Counted from the first letter of the stretch, positions 9,026 to 17,979 are shown. The stretch is DNA of 64,000 nucleotides from G965247475 sp965247475 (GCA_965247475.1 OZ252016.1:682001-746000), one strand, 5' to 3'. A program made the numbers and translations. Notes: generated by a model not told the origin, from the sequence alone.

Positions 9026-9949
9026 ATGCAGACAATCCCGACCCGCCGCCTCGGCAAGACCGACCTGCATCTGACCGAGCTCAGCCTGGGCGGGGCTCAC
9101 GTCGGCGTTTGGCGCGGCGGCAGCGACGATTTGGGCGTTGCCGCGGTCGAGCGCGCGTACGACCTTGGGATCCGGCACGTTGACACGGCCCCGCTGTATG
9201 GGCCGAGCGAGCGCCGGATCGGAATGGCGCTCCGCAAGCGCGAGTTTCCTGGCCTCACCATATCCACCAAGGCGGGGACGCACCCCGAGCGGCCGCACTC
9301 GTATACCGCCGAAGATCTCCGCTGGTCCGTGGACAACAGCTTGCGGCTCCTGGGGCTCGAATCGGTCGACCTTCTCTTCGTGCACGACGTTCCCGACATC
9401 GCGATCGCGCTGAAACCCGGTGACGGGTTTGACGCCGTTGATCGCCTGCGTGACGAGGGCAAGACTCGGTACGTAGGCCTCGGCGTGCGCGATCACGCCA
9501 CGATCCACGCCGCGATCGACGCGGGCCGGGTGGACGCCATCATCACCTGGGCCGACTACAACCTGGTCCGACGCACCGCCGTGCCGCTGATCGAGCGAGC
9601 CCGCAACGACGGCGTTGGCGTGATTCTGGGCTCGCCGGCAATGGGCGGCATGCTGGCCGGCGGTGATCCAGCCGTGGAAGTCCGCAGCCATGGCGTGCAA
9701 TCCGAATTCACGTCCGACGACGTGCGGATCGGGCACGAGTGGTGGCTCTGGTGCCGCGAGCACGATGTCGATCTCGCGCACCTGAATCTCCGGTTCGTCA
9801 TGGCCTACGACAAGATCGACGCGGTGCTCACGGGCGCCGCGACGCCCGAGGAGATGGACCAGAACGTCCGCGCGGCGTATGCGCCGATTCCCCACGATGT
9901 CTGGCAAGCGGCGCTGACTCGAATCGCGGAGCTCGACGACCGCTCGTAA
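9026..9949 (+). CDS. Aldo/keto reductase
   Basis: NAD(P)H-dependent oxidoreductase of 307 residues with an (alpha/beta)8 barrel. The catalytic tetrad is visible: D53 and Y58 (HVDTAPLYG), K82 (ISTKAG) and H120 (LFVHD). The C-terminal ATPEEMDQN fits the cofactor-binding end of the family. The sequence is nearer the sugar/pyridoxal dehydrogenase branch (L-galactose or L-fucose dehydrogenase-like) than the drug reductases, but the substrate is not determinable. A free-standing gene with its own likely promoter. Confidence 0.88.
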   Translation: MQTIPTRRLGKTDLHLTELSLGGAHVGVWRGGSDDLGVAAVERAYDLGIRHVDTAPLYGPSERRIGMALRKREFPGLTISTKAGTHPERPHSYTAEDLRWSVDNSLRLLGLESVDLLFVHDVPDIAIALKPGDGFDAVDRLRDEGKTRYVGLGVRDHATIHAAIDAGRVDAIITWADYNLVRRTAVPLIERARNDGVGVILGSPAMGGMLAGGDPAVEVRSHGVQSEFTSDDVRIGHEWWLWCREHDVDLAHLNLRFVMAYDKIDAVLTGAATPEEMDQNVRAAYAPIPHDVWQAALTRIAELDDRS

Positions 9950-10027
9950 CCGGATCCGCGCGCAATCGCGCATTCGATACGCTGGCTATCCTGACGGGAC
10001 TGGAAGCCTATGTCACAGGAGTCGCAC

Positions 10028-10435
10028 ATGCCGGCCCGCTTGATTCGGGAAGCCGAGGCTGCGGTGGTGGATCGCGGCGGAGGCGTCCGCAGCATTCCGC
10101 TCATGAACGGCGCGAACGGCGCGGTCGCGGTCACCACCGGAATGACGCTCGTCGAGCCGGGCGCCGGGCTGCCCCTCCACTTCCACGACACCGAGGAGTG
10201 CATCACCTGCGTGGAGGGCGAGGCGCGAAGCGTCGTCGATGGAGAGGAGTTCGTGCTCCGTCCCTTCGACCACATTTGGATCCCCGAGGGCGCGCACCAC
10301 CGGTTCTGGAACGACGGAGAATCGCCAATGCGCATCCTCTGGACCTACGGAAAGCCCGACGTGATGCGAACGTTTGTGGAGTCCGGCGAAACCGTGCGGC
10401 ACATGTCGGCGGGTGACCGCGCGGTTCTTCCCTAG
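10028..10435 (+). CDS. Small single-domain cupin protein
   Basis: 135 residues with one cupin barrel. Motif 1 is HFHDTEECITCVEGE, with metal-type His/Glu ligands, and motif 2 is PEGAHHRFWN. The ATG at 10028 is chosen because AGGAG lies exactly 6 bases before it; the in-frame ATG at 10010 has only a 3-base gap to a GGAAG. Small cupins may be dioxygenases, isomerases or sensors; no specific substrate can be given. Confidence 0.8.
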   Translation: MPARLIREAEAAVVDRGGGVRSIPLMNGANGAVAVTTGMTLVEPGAGLPLHFHDTEECITCVEGEARSVVDGEEFVLRPFDHIWIPEGAHHRFWNDGESPMRILWTYGKPDVMRTFVESGETVRHMSAGDRAVLP

Positions 10436-10460
10436 CCCTAGTCCCCGCCGTCCTCGTTTG

Positions 10461-10480
10461 CAAATCGCCGCGGCCGGGTG
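10461..10480. repeat. Dispersed 20-base repeat, copy 1
   Basis: CAAATCGCCGCGGCCGGGTG recurs at 55042-55061 with one mismatch. Both copies are followed by GGAATCTCA (61 bases later here, about 20 later at the other copy). It lies in the 10436-10607 gap, which otherwise shows no gene or RNA signal. Confidence 0.5.
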
Positions 10481-10607
10481 GCCCGCCCTTTCACGGTAGG
10501 ACGATGCCGCGATTCGACAGAGCCTGTCAGGAGTCTATCGAAGGAATCTCATCGCCCGCCCGTATCCACGCACCGGCCGTCCACCGCGAATGACGGTTAG
10601 GGGGCGT

Positions 10608-11141
10608 CTACGCGATGGAGCGGTCGATCAGCAGCACGGTGCCCGGAAAGACCCAGCCGATCCAGGCGCTGAGCACGAAGGCCAAGCCGGCCGAGCGCCT
10701 GAAGCGTGGTCGATCCAGTCCCGCGTGAACGAAGCGAATGAGGGCGGCCGGAACCAACAGGGCCGAGGCAAGTCCCATGGTCGCCGCCGCGAGCGGGTAG
10801 GGCTGCTCGCCCGGGGCGGTGACGGTGGCGACGATGAGCACCACGGCGAAGACGGCGGCGGCGACGCCGATGAACCCGGCAAGCAGACCGACGCTTCGGC
10901 GCCCGAGATTCCAAAGCGCGTCGGCGCCCTCGGCCACCAGGTAGATCCCGATGAGGGCCGCGAGGGCCGAGGTCGCTTCGAACCCCGCCATCTGCCCGGT
11001 CCGCACGATCGCCAGCGCCAGCGCCACGACTCCGGCGGCGAGGTTGACGAACCCGGCGGCTCGCGCCTCCGAGTACTCGAGCAAGTACCAACCGAGGCTG
11101 AAGACGGCCGGCGCGACGACCCAGGGGAGAATCGCTTCCAT
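10608..11141 (-). CDS. Multi-pass membrane protein of unknown function
   Basis: 177 residues with five to six predicted helices: WVVAPAVFSLGWYLL, a long one near 33-47, SALAALIGIYLVAEG, LLAGFIGVAAAVFAVVLIVATV, ALLVPAALIRFV and LSAWIGWVFPGTVLLI. Codon use and the hydrophobic pattern support a real gene, and overlapping frames lack such structure. I do not recognise the family; an AmiS/UreI-like channel or a DoxX-like protein would have similar size but the signature motifs are not visible. Monocistronic, with opposite-strand neighbours. Confidence 0.6.
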   Translation of the reverse strand: MEAILPWVVAPAVFSLGWYLLEYSEARAAGFVNLAAGVVALALAIVRTGQMAGFEATSALAALIGIYLVAEGADALWNLGRRSVGLLAGFIGVAAAVFAVVLIVATVTAPGEQPYPLAAATMGLASALLVPAALIRFVHAGLDRPRFRRSAGLAFVLSAWIGWVFPGTVLLIDRSIA

Positions 11142-11360
11142 CAGATTGACGCCGGGGTGATGGCGGCCTCACTGTACCGGGCGGTCTGACCCTGGCTCTG
11201 GCCGCGGATCGATGCACGCATCAAAGCGGACAAGAAGGGGCGGCTGTGGTTCTCTCACGCGCGCCGCATCTCGGCATGACGCGCGGCGCTCCGCCCTCGA
11301 TGTCTTGCGTGCGTCAGGTCCCGGTGATGTGGGGGAACGGGGTCCGGTCTTGAACGTGGG

Positions 11361-11369
11361 TGTGATACT
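11361..11369 (+). promoter_or_regulatory. Candidate extended -10 (TGTGATACT) for folP
   Basis: TG-N-GATACT lies 28 bases before the GTG at 11397. Transcription from it would begin close to 11376, which argues against translation starting there. Confidence 0.35.
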
Positions 11370-11396
11370 CGCGCGGTGAGCCGACGAGGTACGCAT

Positions 11397-12275
11397 GTGG
11401 CCCGAGCCGATACCGTCGCCGAGAGCCTGCGCGTTGGCGATCTGACCCTGGTGTGGGGCCGCCGAACGTACCTGATGGGCGTGCTCAACGCGACGCCGGA
11501 CTCGTTTAGCGGAGACGGCGTCGGTGGGAGTCGCGATGCGCTGCGTCGGGCGATCGACCGGCTGGTCGAAGCGGGGCCCGACATCATCGACGTCGGCGGC
11601 GAGTCGACCCGTCCCGGCGCTCCCCGCGTATCAGTTGCGGATGAGATTGAACGCGTGCTTCCAGCCGTGCGCGCGCTCCGCCGGGCCTCGTCGGTTCCCA
11701 TATCGATCGATACGCGGCGCGCGCCGGTTGCCCGCGCCGCGCTCGAGGCCGGGGCGGACGCCATCAACGATGTCACGGGCCTGTCGTCGGATCCGGAGCT
11801 CGCGGCCGTGGCGGCCTCGTGGGGCGTGCCGGTCGTGCTCACGCACAACCGGCGGGCGCGCGCCGCGCACACCGAGCTGGGCGGGTACTACCCGGAGGTC
11901 GGATATGGCGATCTCATGGCGGAAGTCGTCGCCGACTCGCGCCGATTGATCGACTCGGCGGTTGACGCCGGCATACGCCGCGAGCGGCTGGTCTTCGATC
12001 CGGGGTTTGGATTCGGAAAGACCCCCGAGCAAAACGTCGAGCTGCTCGCGCGGCTCGAGGAACTGCGGACGCTCGGCCTTCCGATCCTCGTGGGCGCGTC
12101 CCGCAAGTCGTTCGTCGGTCGCATCCTGGGGCTGCCGCCGTCTGAGCGGCTGGAAGGATCGCTTGCGGCTGCCGTGATCGCGGTCGCGCACGGGGCGCAC
12201 ATGGTGCGCGCGCACGACGTTACGGCCACGCGCCGCGCGCTCGCGGTGGCCGACGCCGTCTTTCGTCGGGTCTGA
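11397..12275 (+). CDS. folP: Dihydropteroate synthase
   Basis: Condenses p-aminobenzoate with the pterin pyrophosphate in folate synthesis. 292 residues, TIM barrel. Signatures: MGVLNATPDSFSGDG (loop 1), IIDVGGESTRPGA (loop 2), ISIDTRR, AINDVTG, DPGFGFGKTPEQN and GASRKSF (pterin and sulfonamide site). The GTG at 11397 has GAGG 7 bases upstream; an earlier GTG at 11376 would add seven residues but has no ribosome site. Followed 24 bases later by another pterin-binding barrel gene on the same strand. Confidence 0.95.
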   Translation: MARADTVAESLRVGDLTLVWGRRTYLMGVLNATPDSFSGDGVGGSRDALRRAIDRLVEAGPDIIDVGGESTRPGAPRVSVADEIERVLPAVRALRRASSVPISIDTRRAPVARAALEAGADAINDVTGLSSDPELAAVAASWGVPVVLTHNRRARAAHTELGGYYPEVGYGDLMAEVVADSRRLIDSAVDAGIRRERLVFDPGFGFGKTPEQNVELLARLEELRTLGLPILVGASRKSFVGRILGLPPSERLEGSLAAAVIAVAHGAHMVRAHDVTATRRALAVADAVFRRV

Positions 12276-12299
12276 ACCCGGCCCGGCGCGCTTTGCCGC

Positions 12300-13286
12300 G
12301 TGTCCGAGGACCCGTATCCTGAGTCATATCTCCGGAGCACGGTTGGCGCTTTGGCGCGTGCTCCTCGAAATCTGGAGACACCCCTGAATACCATTCTGCG
12401 CGGGCGCGGTGCGCTCGAGGTGAGCATCAGCCCGGACGGTCCGTTCACGCCGATCGGCGAGCGGCTCAATCCCACCAACAAGCCGCGGCTGCAGCGCGCG
12501 TACGACAACGGCGACTGGGCGTACGTTCAGCGCGAGGCCACGCGGCAGGTGAACGCCGGCGCGCGTGTGATCGACGTGAACACAGGCGATCCAAACCAGA
12601 TGGCCGAGGCGTCGAAGATGCGCGACGCGATTCGCGCCGTACAGGAGGTCATCGAGGAGCCGGTCTCGATTGACAGCTACACCGTCGATGTATTGATCGC
12701 CGGGCTCGAGGTCGCGGAGGGCCGCCCGATCGTGAACTCCGTGCCGTTCGAGAAGGAATACATGGATGAGCTCCTCCCGGCGGTCGCGGAGCACGGGGCC
12801 GCCATGATCGGAATGTGCACCAAGGGCGGCGCCGCCATGCCGCAGACCGCCGCCGAGCGAGTGGAGAACGCGCGCGCGTTGATCGAGGAGGCTGGATCAC
12901 AGGGCATTCCGCCCGACGACATCGTGATCGACCCGGTGTGCCTGCCCATAGGTGCGAGCGATGCGTACGGGCCGGGACTGCTCGGGGCTATCGAGATCCT
13001 GAGCCGCGAGGACGGAATAAACATGAGCGTCGGCCTCAGCAACGTGTCGTTTGGCCTGCCCAACCGACGCTCGCTCAACTCGGCGACGCTGCTTCTGGCC
13101 ATCGAGGCCGGCCTGACGGCGGCCATCCTGGACATGACGCACAAGGTGATGCGCCACGCGGTGCTCGCCGCGAATCTGCTCCACGGCCGTGATGAGTTCT
13201 CGGCGCAATGGATCGCCAACTTTCGCGCCGAGGAAGCTCGCGAGAAGGAGCGGGCGGCCAGACGGGCCGCGAGGGAGAGCGCGTAG
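12300..13286 (+). CDS. Pterin-binding methyltetrahydrofolate methyltransferase-like protein (AcsE/MetH-type)
   Basis: 328 residues of the pterin-binding barrel class that moves the methyl group of methyltetrahydrofolate to a corrinoid protein. Motifs: FTPIGERLNPTNK (as in MetH), ARVIDVNTGDPN, EPVSIDSY, DPVCLPIGA and SVGLSNVSFGLPNR, which matches the AcsE-type xGxSNxSxxxxNR loop. The C-terminal 15 residues are charged and variable. No corrinoid protein or CO dehydrogenase gene is in the window, so the partner is unknown. It may serve a Wood-Ljungdahl branch, methionine synthesis or demethylation. Start taken as GTG 12300; a later one is possible. Confidence 0.82.
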   Translation: MSEDPYPESYLRSTVGALARAPRNLETPLNTILRGRGALEVSISPDGPFTPIGERLNPTNKPRLQRAYDNGDWAYVQREATRQVNAGARVIDVNTGDPNQMAEASKMRDAIRAVQEVIEEPVSIDSYTVDVLIAGLEVAEGRPIVNSVPFEKEYMDELLPAVAEHGAAMIGMCTKGGAAMPQTAAERVENARALIEEAGSQGIPPDDIVIDPVCLPIGASDAYGPGLLGAIEILSREDGINMSVGLSNVSFGLPNRRSLNSATLLLAIEAGLTAAILDMTHKVMRHAVLAANLLHGRDEFSAQWIANFRAEEAREKERAARRAARESA

Positions 13287-13287
13287 C

Positions 13288-14712
13288 TCAGGCCAAGTCG
13301 GGCGCGGGCCGATCGGTCGACAGCAGCGCGTCGGCGATCGCCCAGAAGCGCATGCCGTTGCTGGCCTTCAAGAGCACGGCGTCATCCGGCCGCAGCGAAC
13401 GGCGCACGGCCGACGCCGCGGCGTCAAGCGCCGCCGTGAGCGCCGTGTCGTCGTCCGGATCGACCTCGAAGAGCTGGACCCGGTCGGTCGTGAGTCCCTG
13501 ATCCAGCGCCCCCCGCTGAATGTCGGCGGCCGACGCCCCCACGCAGATCAACCGATCCAGGAACGCCGCCTGCGCCCCGACTGCGCGGTGCTCCCGCTCC
13601 GTGAACTCGCCTAGCTCGAACATGTCGCCCAGCACGGCGATCCGATGTCCCTCGACTGGCAGGTCGCGCAAGGCCGCGAGCGCAATCGCCACCGACGCCG
13701 CGTTGGCGTTGTAGCTGTCATCCAGCACCAGCGCTCCCTCCGGCGATCGCAGCAGCTGCAGCCGGTGCGGCGCTGGCTCGAATCCGCCCAGTCCATCGAT
13801 CGCGGTCAGCGGATCGACCCCCAGCGCCAGCGCCGTCGCCAGCGCGGCGCCGAACGCGAGATCGACCGTGGGCAGCACACCCGCAGCCCGGACCTGAAAG
13901 CTCTGATCCTTCGCCGCGAGCCCCACCTGCGTGCCGGCGGCTTCCGCATCCAGCCGCGACGCAACGCGGACATCTGCACCCGCGCTCCTGCCGAAGGTCG
14001 TGACCGGCCCGCGGGCTCGGGTTCGCATCCACGGCGTCCAGGCGTCGTCCGCGTGAAGCACGACCGGTGACCCTATCGGCAGCGCGGCCAGCATCTCGGC
14101 CTTCGCCTCGGCCACGGCCTCGATCGACCCGAAGAGCCCCAGATGCGCGCCCGCGATGTTGGTGATGACGCCGGCGTTTGGCGCCGCGTACTCGCAATAG
14201 GCGGCGATCTCACCCGCCGTCTGCGCTCCCATCTCGATCACCGCGAACCGATCGTCCGGCGCCAACCGCGAAAGCGTCGTGGGCACGCCGACGTCCGCGT
14301 TCTCGCTTCGGTCCGTGGCCAGCGTGGGGGCGGCCGCGCGCAGCGCGGCCGCGATCGCCTGCTTGGTGGTCGTCTTGCCGTTGCTTCCGGTCACGCCGAC
14401 CACGGCGGCGTCGGAACTAGATCGAAGCTCGCCGGCGAGCGCCTCGAACGCGCCCAGGGCGTCGTCCGTCACGACCTGGCGGGTGCGGTCAACCGTGGGA
14501 TCGGCGCGACCGCACAGCGCCGCCGCCGCGCCGGCCGCGAACGCAGCCCCGACAAAGTCGCTCCCATCGACCCGCGCGCCGGGCATCGCCACAAACAACA
14601 TGCCGGGCCGGATACGGCGGCTGTCGAAGTGCGCCGACGTGAGCGTGACGTCGGCGGACCCTGGCGTAGGCGTCTGACCGGCCGCCCGCTGCACGTCCGC
14701 GAGCGTGAACAT
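13288..14712 (-). CDS. murF: UDP-N-acetylmuramoyl-tripeptide--D-alanyl-D-alanine ligase
   Basis: Adds D-Ala-D-Ala to the UDP-MurNAc-tripeptide in the cytosol. 474 residues in three domains: N-terminal uridine-binding (HFDSRRIRPGMLFVAM), central ATPase with GSNGKTTTK and NADVGVP, and C-terminal (LDDSYNANAASV, HRIAVLGDMFELG). The ATG directly follows the mraY stop with no gap. The stop lies only 1 base from the stop of the convergent methyltransferase gene, leaving no room for a shared terminator. Confidence 0.96.
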   Translation of the reverse strand: MFTLADVQRAAGQTPTPGSADVTLTSAHFDSRRIRPGMLFVAMPGARVDGSDFVGAAFAAGAAAALCGRADPTVDRTRQVVTDDALGAFEALAGELRSSSDAAVVGVTGSNGKTTTKQAIAAALRAAAPTLATDRSENADVGVPTTLSRLAPDDRFAVIEMGAQTAGEIAAYCEYAAPNAGVITNIAGAHLGLFGSIEAVAEAKAEMLAALPIGSPVVLHADDAWTPWMRTRARGPVTTFGRSAGADVRVASRLDAEAAGTQVGLAAKDQSFQVRAAGVLPTVDLAFGAALATALALGVDPLTAIDGLGGFEPAPHRLQLLRSPEGALVLDDSYNANAASVAIALAALRDLPVEGHRIAVLGDMFELGEFTEREHRAVGAQAAFLDRLICVGASAADIQRGALDQGLTTDRVQLFEVDPDDDTALTAALDAAASAVRRSLRPDDAVLLKASNGMRFWAIADALLSTDRPAPDLA

Positions 14713-15981
14713 TCAGCGTCCCGTGCGGTCGGGTGCGGGGCCGAGCGCCTGCAGGCGCTCGGCGAGCTCGAGCGCGTTCATGGGGCGGCGCAAGAGGCCT
14801 TGTTCGGCGGCCGCGGCGGCCGTGTCCGGCCCACCCACCGCGCGGAGGCGGCGGTACAGCCGTATCGGTCCGATCGTCACCGGGCGGCCGTGCGCGAGCA
14901 CCAGCCGGTCGCCCTCGTACGTGAGGAACGCGGGCCGCAGCCACATCGCGGCCACCCAGAACGCCGCGCCCGTTGCGGCGCCGATTCCGATCCATACGGC
15001 CGCCGACCCGGTCCCGGGCATGGCCGCGGCCAGGACGCCGGCCGCGGCCGTTGCGAGCGTGGCCGACCACATCAGCAGCACGATCGCCCGGCGGTCCATC
15101 CCCAGCTTCTCCCAGTGGTGGTGCAGCGGCGACGCCAGCAGCGGCAGCGGGAACCGCTGGTGAGAAAGCGGACGGCCATCGGGGAGCCGCGGGTCGCGGA
15201 TCCGGCGATACATCGGGACCAGCACCTTTGCCTGGATGAGCGAGGAGAACCCTTCAAGCAGCAGCGGTGCGGCGATCACCGGCCAGAGCAGATCGAAGCC
15301 CGCCACGATCGCCGCTCCGGCGCCTGCCGCCCCAAGCGCGAGCGCTCCGCTGTCACCCAGATACGCGCGCGCGGCCCGCGGCGCGCCGGAATTCGAAGGC
15401 GCCCAGCGTGACGGCAGGTTCCATACTAGGAATCCCAGCGCGGCGGCCGCCACCACCGTCGGCGGCGCGGCCAGCTCGGCCCCCGCCGCGAGCGCGGCCG
15501 CCAGCGCCCCGCCGATCAGGCTGATCCCCACCGTGCCCGCGGTCAGGCCGTCCATTCCGTCGCTGAAGCTGGTGGCGAGCGCCGTGCCGAGGAACAGCGC
15601 GAAATACCAGGCGCTGATCGGGAGGTGCTGTCCGGCCCCGATCCAGTGCGCCAGCGAATAGGGAGAGCTCGCGCCGTTCACATGGGCGCCCGGACCCACC
15701 ATGAGCGCCGTCGCCCCCGCCGCCAGGAGCACCGCGGTCATGAGGTAGGCGCCCTCGGGAACACCGCGGTCGCGAATCGACTTCCGAGCGTCGTCGACGA
15801 GGCCGAGGACGACGAAACCGGCCGCCCCAGCGACCAGCCACCAGCCGTCGGCGTTCGCCGAGGCCGCAGACGCAATTGCGATTCCGGCCACAATCGCGGC
15901 GGATACCGCGACGCCGCCGACCAGCGGGAGCTTGCCCACGGCGTCCGTCACCCCGTCGATCTGGTGCGCCCCGAGCTTCAC
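14713..15981 (-). CDS. mraY: Phospho-N-acetylmuramoyl-pentapeptide transferase, with unusual start and C-terminal extension
   Basis: Transfers phospho-MurNAc-pentapeptide to undecaprenyl phosphate, making lipid I. Polytopic. Motifs: KLGAHQIDGVTDAVGKLPLVGG, VLGLVDDARK, SFSDGMDGLTAG, YLGDSGALALG and SPLHHHWEKLGM. The first ATG/GTG/TTG in frame is the GTG at 15981, which cuts the protein just after its first helix. In-frame codons upstream to about 16089 encode a plausible first membrane helix (LLTIAGIAAFAIALGL) followed by LQRFISRE, so the real start is probably an unusual codon near 16089 (ATC) or 16071 (CTG). The Asn usually three residues before the Asp of the DGxDG motif is Ser. About 90 residues extend beyond the usual C-terminus. 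Adjacent to murF. Confidence 0.9.
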   Translation of the reverse strand: MKLGAHQIDGVTDAVGKLPLVGGVAVSAAIVAGIAIASAASANADGWWLVAGAAGFVVLGLVDDARKSIRDRGVPEGAYLMTAVLLAAGATALMVGPGAHVNGASSPYSLAHWIGAGQHLPISAWYFALFLGTALATSFSDGMDGLTAGTVGISLIGGALAAALAAGAELAAPPTVVAAAALGFLVWNLPSRWAPSNSGAPRAARAYLGDSGALALGAAGAGAAIVAGFDLLWPVIAAPLLLEGFSSLIQAKVLVPMYRRIRDPRLPDGRPLSHQRFPLPLLASPLHHHWEKLGMDRRAIVLLMWSATLATAAAGVLAAAMPGTGSAAVWIGIGAATGAAFWVAAMWLRPAFLTYEGDRLVLAHGRPVTIGPIRLYRRLRAVGGPDTAAAAAEQGLLRRPMNALELAERLQALGPAPDRTGR

Positions 15982-16121
15982 CTCGCGGGAGATGAACCGC
16001 TGCAGTCGGGAGCCCAGGACCGGCGTCAGACCGAGTGCGATCGCGAAGGCCGCAATGCCGGCAATCGTCAGAAGCGGGAGGGCCTCGATGGGTGGCGCTT
16101 CCCTCGGGTGGCGCTCGTCGG

Positions 16122-16127
16122 ATTATA
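16122..16127 (-). promoter_or_regulatory. Candidate -10 box (TATAAT) for mraY-murF
   Basis: Perfect TATAAT on the minus strand. Transcription would begin near 16115, leaving a short leader with GAGGGAAG (16097-16104) about 7-10 bases before an in-frame ATC at 16089. This supports mraY translation starting well before 15981. Confidence 0.5.
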
Positions 16128-16150
16128 GGCGCCGCCCGGCCGCATCAGGT

Positions 16151-17338
16151 TCACCCCGTGACCTCTTCGTACAGGTCAAGCACCGGCCGAATCCGGTCGC
16201 TCCACGCGAAATGCCTCTCCGCGCGCGCCCGCAGGTCCGAGCCGGTTCGGGTGCGAAGCTCACGATCCTCGAGCAGACGGAGTAACGCATCGGCCAGCTC
16301 GCCAACCGACCCTCGGCGCGCCAGCACACCGGAGGGACCGAGGATCTCCTTCGCGACCGCGCCGTCATAGGCGATCGTTGGCAGCCCCGTGGCCATGTAG
16401 TTCAGCAGCTTGCCGTTACCCTCGGTCTCCGAGCGCTTTGGCGAGACGGCGATGTCCATCACGCGCAGGGACTCCGGAGCGTCCTCGTACGGGACCCGAC
16501 CGGTGAAGGTAAAGAACCGTTCCAGACCGGCCGCGCGCGCCGCCGCCGCATATACGTCTGGATTCGGAAATCCCATGATCAGGAAATGAGCGCCCGGGAA
16601 CGTCCGTACCACCCGCTCGGCGGCGCGGATGAGGTCGCCGGTCCCCTGGTACTCCGCCAGCAAGCCGAGGTACCCGACGATCAGGCGGTCGGACGGAATG
16701 CCCAGGCGCCGGCGCCGCTCGGCGATCGCGATCGAATCCTCGCCAGTTCGCGGTCGGAACCGTTCCAGATCCACCCCGTCTGGAACCGCGGTCACGCGCT
16801 CTGGCGCGACGCCAAACCGCTCGAGCAGTTGATCCCGCGCGTGGTCGGAGCTCGTCAGGATGCGATCGGGCGCGCGCGTGGCCAGACGCTCGATCCAACC
16901 GAACACCCGCAGCAGCGGGCTGCCTGGCCGCAGGAATCGGTGGTCGAGCATCTCGCTCGTGAGGCTGCCTTGATAGTCGAACACGAGCGGCGCGCCGGTC
17001 AGCTTCGCGAGCGGCCAGCCGGCGAGCACGCCTTCGTGCAGATGGGCGTGCACGATGTCGACCCCGCGGCCCAGCGTGCGGGCCAGCGCGGTTCCGGACA
17101 GGACGGGATCGAGCAGCAGCTTGCGCCAGTGCGATCCGACCAACGGGTTTTGGCGAGGCGCCAGCGCCGGAATCCGCCGCACTCGCGTGCCGGGCGGCGA
17201 CGAACCGGTTGCATAGGTGAAAATCGTGACATGGTGACCGGCTGCTTCGAGCGCCCGCGTCTCCTCGAGGATCCGTACGTGACACCCGTAGTCGGCAAAG
17301 AAGCCCGTCGGCGCAATCGTGACGATTCGCTTGCTCAC
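16151..17338 (-). CDS. GT4-family glycosyltransferase
   Basis: 395-residue GT-B enzyme that uses a nucleotide sugar. The N-terminal acceptor half has GFFADYGCHVRILEET and DIVHAHLHEGVLAG; the C-terminal donor half has VPDGVDLERFRP, VGYLGLLAEYQG and SETEGNGKLLNYMATGLP. The last motif has Tyr where the second Glu of the usual EX7E occurs, a variant common in the KLLNYMATG subgroup. GTG 17338 is chosen because AGGA lies 6 bases upstream; a TTG at 17362 sits only 2 bases from a GGAGG. The product could be a lipid or exopolysaccharide glycan. Divergent from tsaE. Confidence 0.85.
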   Translation of the reverse strand: MSKRIVTIAPTGFFADYGCHVRILEETRALEAAGHHVTIFTYATGSSPPGTRVRRIPALAPRQNPLVGSHWRKLLLDPVLSGTALARTLGRGVDIVHAHLHEGVLAGWPLAKLTGAPLVFDYQGSLTSEMLDHRFLRPGSPLLRVFGWIERLATRAPDRILTSSDHARDQLLERFGVAPERVTAVPDGVDLERFRPRTGEDSIAIAERRRRLGIPSDRLIVGYLGLLAEYQGTGDLIRAAERVVRTFPGAHFLIMGFPNPDVYAAAARAAGLERFFTFTGRVPYEDAPESLRVMDIAVSPKRSETEGNGKLLNYMATGLPTIAYDGAVAKEILGPSGVLARRGSVGELADALLRLLEDRELRTRTGSDLRARAERHFAWSDRIRPVLDLYEEVTG

Positions 17339-17451
17339 GGCGTTCCTGCGGGGCGCACGCAAAACCTCCGTCGGGCTCGGCCGGCGGAGGCGGCCACGAG
17401 TTTAGAAGGGCTCGAATCTGGCGGCAAAGCTCGGCGCCGGAGCGCGCGGCC

Positions 17452-17979
17452 GTGAACCGCGCGCCCTCCAGGGACCCGGCTACGTTGGAGCGGCAGAATG
17501 GTCCGGTGGAGCTGACGACGGACGGACCCTCCGCGACCCGCGCGATCGGTCGGGCGATCGGACGCGAGTTGCGCGCCTCCGACGTCGTCGCGCTCGAGGG
17601 ACCGCTCGGCGCCGGCAAGACGACGCTGGCGAAAGGCATCGGCGACGCGCTCGGGGTGGCCGGCGAGATCACCTCGCCCAGCTACACGTTTGTGGCCGTT
17701 CACCGCGGGACCCGTGCGCTGCTTCATCACGTGGACCTGTTTCGGTTGGGCGGACCCGATGAGATCGACTCGATTGGGTGGGACATGGTCATGGAACAAG
17801 ACGCGATCGTGGTGGTCGAGTGGCCCGATCGCGCCGGCGATCGGTTGCCGCCGGACCACCTGCTGGTTACGTTGACACACCGCTCGCGCGACTGGCGGCG
17901 CGTGGTCGTCCGCGCGTTCGGTGGTCGGGCGCTGGAGATCCTCAACGGCGTCCGAACGGCGCTGGCGGCCACGTCGTGA
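17452..17979 (+). CDS. tsaE: tRNA t6A synthesis ATPase TsaE
   Basis: ATPase that recycles the TsaB-TsaD complex making N6-threonylcarbamoyl-adenosine in ANN-decoding tRNAs. 175 residues. Walker A is EGPLGAGKTTLAKGI, then SPSYTFVAVH, HVDLFRL and VVVEWPDR, all typical of TsaE. GTG 17452 has GGAG 9 bases upstream; GTG 17506 would remove 18 variable residues. The stop overlaps the tsaB start by one base. Confidence 0.94.
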   Translation: MNRAPSRDPATLERQNGPVELTTDGPSATRAIGRAIGRELRASDVVALEGPLGAGKTTLAKGIGDALGVAGEITSPSYTFVAVHRGTRALLHHVDLFRLGGPDEIDSIGWDMVMEQDAIVVVEWPDRAGDRLPPDHLLVTLTHRSRDWRRVVVRAFGGRALEILNGVRTALAATS

